A stretch of DNA of 64,000 nt from Halichondria panicea (lineage: Eukaryota > Porifera > Demospongiae > Suberitida > Halichondriidae). Positions within the stretch are counted from its first letter, which is position 1; every line of letters begins with the position of its first letter. A program made the position numbers and the translations under genes. This document shows, one piece after another, positions 33,551 to 64,000 of this stretch. The notes under the pieces were generated by a model. It saw only the letters and a program-made list of their open reading frames with translations, was not told the DNA's origin and did not search any database. The stretch covers positions 1,937,001-2,001,000 of the forward strand of contig NC_087392.1 in assembly GCF_963675165.1 (NCBI RefSeq), in the 5' to 3' direction.

Positions 33551-38478
<4,928 letters not shown>

Positions 38479-38649
38479 GAAATAGTAAGCAGGACTGCAT
38501 ATAAAGTTTAACAGAGAGCTCACCTCTATTTGTAGGCCATTATAACACAGTGACGCATGCGCAATGAGATTTCCCTGCATGTGATACAAAAAAGGAGGGA
38601 GGGGCTCGTTTATTGCTAGGGGAGTGGTTTTCAACAAGAAACGCTCAAG
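38479..38649. promoter_or_regulatory. Divergent promoter shared by the SRCR receptor and COMMD5
   Basis: Only 171 bp separate the two start codons. The gap contains gacgcatgcgcaatg (38553-38567), close to the NRF-1 palindrome GCGCATGCGC, and catataaag near 38500. Both 5' UTRs must fit here. Confidence 0.5.
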
Positions 38650-39348
38650 ATGTCTATGATTCAAGTGATCTCTCACAGTGGAAGTGGTATAGCAGCAGAC
38701 AGAACACCATTCTATGGGATCAAGCTGCCCTCAGAAGTCAAAAAGCTAGTTCAGCTATCAAAAACAGTGGACCATACCACCCTCAGAAAGATTCTGAAAT
38801 GTATGGACCACATATCGCACTTTCGGTTTCATGTAGTCTGCTGTATGTATTTTTGCAGGTGTTGTGATGCATGTGGAGATGGGAGAGGGGTACGAGGATC
38901 AGTTGACAGCTCTACAAGGTCCAAAGTGCTCACAGGAAACAGTCAGAGCGTTGTTTGCAGGAATGCTATCACTGCTGACGTCAGCACTCCGTACACCCGG
39001 ACTTAAACCTGAGGTAAACATACTTTTCACACCTCGCCATTAGCAATAGGCTACAGCACAGGTTCACCAATTAATCAAGTTTTTCTGGCAAGACTATCAT
39101 GTTTCTTACATCATTAGACGGTTAGGTGGGCGTTGCATGCAGGGTGTCTCTTAACGAGCTGGCTAGACATCAAGTGTGCGTGTGTAGTAGCCACACCACA
39201 CCTCCCTGTCATTAGTAAATGTACCATTGTGTCCATTCACATTGCAGATCGTGAAGGAAGACTTACAAGCAATTAAGTGAGTTTGTAGTTCGCTCAACAG
39301 CTCATTTTTGTGTATTCACACACACACACACACACAACACACACACAC

Positions 39349-39423
<75 letters not shown>

Positions 39424-39434
39424 CACACACACAC

Positions 39435-39496
<62 letters not shown>

Positions 39497-42116
39497 TCAC
39501 TCTACCCCTACGTCCACGGCGCACAAGTACATTCGTGTATTGGTTAGATCGTCAATATCTACTGTACAATGTTCTTATAGGTGTGTGTGTTTAATTGTGT
39601 TTTCTCACTATAGGATGCCAGTTGAGCTAGTCACTGATATGGGGAGTGCAGTTACAGGATCAAAGTGAGCCAGACATTAATCGTCACGATTTAATTTGAT
39701 AATCTAATTTGATAATTACAGGAGAGCCAAGTTAGAGAGAGCACAAGTGGAGAGACGAGTAGCTCTGCCAAAGATGGACTCTGTAAGATGGAGGATTGAT
39801 GTTACTATTTCCAACAGGTGCAGATTGACTATCATAACCATAGCTACTGTTGACTCCACCCCCATACAGTTCCCTTCACCGAGTGCTGGAACCATCTATA
39901 TTGATGGAGATGACCCTCTCGAATGGAGCCATCAAAACGTTTGAGGTGAGGTTAGACCACCACCTAAAAACATAAGCACACAGTAAACACCTGTGTGCTA
40001 TGTTTTTACGTTTCGTACAAATGTATGTTCTATACTGTAGGCTCTCGCTATTCCGGCTCTCTGAAGTACGGCCACCTCGATATACCGGCCATTTGGCTTG
40101 GCACAGAATTCTAGCTATAATGAAAGCACCGAAGGTGCTGATGCCTCGGTGGAGATGCCAAAGCTACATAACATAAAGCTACTAATACATGGCATGCAAA
40201 AACACAAAGAGTGGGTAATGATCGACCATGATTGTTGTTAAAAACGATCGATGCCAAAAGTTCAAGTCTAAAATTAATGGCTGCATTAGCAGAGCCTTGC
40301 AGCTCTCTTCTCACTCTTGCAGGTACCAATAGCTAGCGTTCTAGTGCAGAGCTAACTACTAAGTAGAGTAGCAGCACTCGGTAAACAAGTTTGGCTACGT
40401 GCTCTTCTGAAAAGGCTGCAATGGCATTCCAAGTAAGCAAAACTAGGCATAACTCGAGAACGAAGCATTATTTTGCACATCCACGAATTAAAATCCAAGT
40501 AAACATGACTAGAAGCCTATAGAAACTCTTACTTGCACTTGATTCATCCTTGAGCAGGTGTAGCAGTCTACACAGACACACAGATACACAGACACACACA
40601 CAGACACACAGATACACAGACACACACACAGACACACAAACACACTACCGTATACCTCGCTTGCGCATGCGCACCGAGGCATAATTATGTTTACTGCACA
40701 AAACTCACCCTAAAGTACAGCCACTCGCTATTCCGTTTACCGGCCAGTGCTGGCTGTGTCCCAAACAAGGTTTTCAATGTAATTTTATACGTATATTACG
40801 GCCGGATATGACATTTTGGGTGTGGTTTAGCAAATAAAATTAGATTACACTTAAATAGAGAACAGAATGATTCATTATCCTACATTATCCTCGAGACAAG
40901 AACCGCAAAAGTAGTCATTAGATTCGAGTTAAGGTCGTTTTTAAGCCGCGGCTATTACCTGAGTTGCAGCCGCCTCGCTATTCCGGCCAAGCTGCATGGT
41001 CCCAAGGGTGACCGGATTAACGAGAGTCTACTGTATACCATATAGAGGGTTATTATGCCTCGGTGTGCATGCGCAAGCGAGGTATACGATAGTGTGTTTG
41101 TGTGTCTGTGTGTGTAGACTGCTACAGCTGCTCAAGGATCAATGAAGTGCAAGTAAGAGTTTCTATATATATATTTCTATAGTAAGGGCTTCTAGTCATG
41201 TTTTCATTCGTGGACTTGCATAATAATGCTTCGTTCTTGAGTTATGCCTAGTTTTGCTTAGTACTTGGAATGCCATTGCAGCCTTTTCAGAAAAGCACGT
41301 AGCCAAACTTGTTCACCGAGTGTTGCTACTCTACTTTGTAGTTAGCTCTGCACTAGAACGCTAGCTATTGGTAGCTGCAAGAGTGAGAAGAGAGCTGCAA
41401 GGCTCTGCTGATGGCAGCCATTCATTTTAGCTTTGGCATCGATCGTTTTTAACAATCGTTTTTAACAACAATCATGGTCGATCATTACCCACTCTTCGAG
41501 TTTGCATGAAAAAATGTTCATCATGTGTATAAATTAAGCTTTATGTTATGTTATGTAGCTTTGGCATCTCCACCGAGGCATCAGCACCTGCGGTGCTTTC
41601 ATTTTCGAGGATTGACCCAGAAAAACGAAAATTTAGCGCCTCAAAAATTGGTTTACATCCGGTATATTGAAACCTCTCTACTGTAGGGGTGTGGTCATTT
41701 GAACCACTATCCTTGAAATGTTTAGTTTGGGCAATCCGCAAAATTTAGTGTCTCTAAAATAACTTATGATAATAATTATCATCCTTCTCATACCACTTTA
41801 AAGTCACTTCTCATTGTCCTGATGAATCGCTACACTAGCGAAGAAAAGCTTTGACCAATAAAACAAGTTGAGAAACAAACTGTATAGCCTTAGCTCACAG
41901 TTGTATTACCATTCGTGTTAAACCACCACCTCTGAACAACACAGCTGCTGTATTCTATTGCGTGCTCTGTGTATATCATTTGAGTGTGTTTCGTGTATAT
42001 ACATGTACATGCAGGTCCCTGTGAGCAAGTTCCATGAGCTACGCTACAATGTGGCTTATATTCTCAAAGAAATGGAGGATTTAGAGAAGAGAAATGTACT
42101 CAAGCTTGGAGACTAA
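38650..42116 (+). CDS. COMMD5: COMMD5 (COMM-domain protein, HCaRG-like)
   Basis: Seven exons: 38650-38800, 38859-39013, 39248-39276, 39614-39664, 39722-39817, 39870-39945, 42015-42116. The N terminus FYGIKLPSEVKKLVQLSKTVDHTTLRKILKC matches the COMMD5 helical domain. The COMM domain runs VRWRIDVTISN, then LHRVLEPSILMEMTLSNGAIKTFEV, then PVSKFHELRYNVAYILKEMEDLEKRN, which aligns with the human COMMD5 W-R-V-D-V ... KFQELRYSVALVLKEMADLEKR pattern. COMMD proteins assemble the Commander complex with CCDC22/CCDC93 and Retriever for endosomal recycling. The last intron is 2.07 kb, far longer than the others, because of nested MITEs. Poly(A) signal AATAAA at 42236-42241 is four bases from the stop of the convergent LONRF gene. 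Confidence 0.9.
39318..39493. repeat. (CA)n microsatellite in a COMMD5 intron
   Basis: About 176 bp of CA with several AACAC interruptions, in the intron 39277-39613. Confidence 0.97.
40032..41036 (+). mobile_element. Tigger/pogo-like MITE, copy 3, interrupted by another MITE
   Basis: The left part 40032-40121 and the right part about 40687-41036 join into one element matching the copies at 738-1154 and 6561-6935. The outer ends are tactgtaggctctcgctatt and, reverse-complemented, tacagtagactctcgttaat, each next to TA. The 565-bp piece in the middle is the other MITE family. Confidence 0.85.
40122..40686 (+). mobile_element. CCTCGGTG-end MITE, copy 3, nested in copy 3 of the Tigger-like MITE
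   Basis: Starts at aatgaaagcaccgaaggtgc (a small hairpin AGCACC..GGTGCT) and ends caccgaggcataat. ataat borders both sides, a candidate target duplication. The right part carries three short tandem blocks of cagacacacagatacacaga and the palindrome ttgcgcatgcgca. Confidence 0.85.
41050..41612 (-). mobile_element. CCTCGGTG-end MITE, copy 4, inverted
   Basis: Same family as 40122-40686 in the opposite orientation: begins attatgcctcggtgtgcatg and ends with caccgaggcatcagcacc then tgcggtgctttcatt. With copy 3 it makes an inverted pair with arms of about 560 bp, spaced about 365 bp, in one COMMD5 intron. Confidence 0.85.
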
Positions 42117-42235
42117 AAATATGTTACGTTTTGTTCACTTGTACAGTTTGTGTTTCGAAATAATTCTTTCTAGTGTAAAGATGAAACTTTGCATGCATAG
42201 AAAAAATGAAGTTCAAAAAAATGCACCCAACAAAT

Positions 42236-42241
42236 AATAAA
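42236..42241 (+). terminator. Polyadenylation signal of COMMD5
   Basis: AATAAA 120 bp after the COMMD5 stop, four bases before the LONRF stop codon on the other strand. Confidence 0.5.
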
Positions 42242-42244
42242 TAA

Positions 42245-45927
<3,683 letters not shown>

Positions 45928-46186
45928 TACGGCTTTAGAGTTTTTAGCTAGGTACGTACGTGTATGTAGTCTACCAATCCTCAGAAGTGACAATGGGACT
46001 GGCCAGCGAGCGGATGCAGCTGCATAATGGGGCGTAGCTATCTCCTCCTCTGCCTATTTTTAGTATTTTAAAAGGCGCTCCTTTACCAGTGCAACAGGTA
46101 TAGGAGCATGCAAAACAAATGCTACAATCAGACCGACGTTATAGAGTGATGGGTGGAGCTTGCACACATATAGTACGTACACCTAA

Positions 46187-46194
46187 TATAAAAG
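46187..46194 (+). promoter_or_regulatory. TATA box of the giant SRCR gene
   Basis: TATAAAAG 77 bp before the ATG of the SRCR gene, in the 343-bp divergent gap shared with LONRF. Spacing fits a short 5' UTR. Confidence 0.55.
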
Positions 46195-46270
46195 GGCCTA
46201 ACATAAAAAGTCCGAGCATAGATTAACTTTTATATTTTTACTAGACCATATGCCAAACAGTTGAGTCAAG

Positions 46271-64000
<17,730 letters not shown>

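Overview
This window looks like nuclear DNA from a compact invertebrate genome, most probably a sponge (demosponge). Genes have many short introns (often 60-300 bp) with GT-AG ends and very short intergenic gaps. Two large genes encode long arrays of scavenger-receptor cysteine-rich (SRCR) domains, a class known to be expanded in sponges. The sponge assignment is inference; the eukaryotic, metazoan assignment is firm. No rRNA, tRNA, CRISPR array or bacterial-type operon was recognised. All gene models were assembled by eye from reading frames, splice signals and remembered protein families, so exon ends can be off by a few bases.

Layout: 1-138 (+) C-terminal end of an SH3 protein; 304-2199 (-) mitochondrial ornithine carrier (SLC25A15-like); 2406-4038 (+) RNF121-like membrane RING protein; 4250-5709 (-) WBP4/FBP21-like spliceosomal WW protein; 5956-7055 (+) SUMO; 7626-7839 (-) a small broken cysteine-rich gene; 8980-18313 (-) ATP8A-type P4-ATPase flippase; 18694-19321 (+) DUSP23-like phosphatase; 19361-21559 (-) LRRC51-like protein; 21757-22134 (+) VMA21; 22262-25395 (-) unrecognised secreted protein; 25651-33408 (+) cytosolic leucyl-tRNA synthetase; 33551-38478 (-) type I membrane protein with 8 SRCR domains; 38650-42116 (+) COMMD5; 42245-45927 (-) LONRF-type RING/TPR/LON protein; 46271 to beyond 64000 (+) a giant SRCR protein with at least 26 SRCR domains.

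The fifteen intact genes whose strand can be placed between 304 and 64000, together with the SH3 gene fragment, alternate strand perfectly. They form seven head-to-head pairs with start codons only 171-380 bp apart, and neighbouring pairs meet tail-to-tail with mostly 39-211 bp between stop codons. Most are housekeeping genes of unrelated pathways, so the arrangement speaks of shared bidirectional promoters and compaction, not of one pathway. The two SRCR genes lie near each other and share a similar membrane-proximal domain pair, so they are probably paralogues.

Introns carry the mobile and repetitive load: a Tigger/pogo-like MITE (three copies), a second MITE with a CCTCGGTG inverted end (four copies, two of them a large inverted pair in COMMD5), a long-TIR element with a 9-bp target duplication, several single-copy inverted-repeat elements, and very long CA/GT and CT microsatellites. 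Several microsatellites abut or contain splice sites. One leucyl-tRNA synthetase intron holds four tandem copies of the acceptor site of the following exon.
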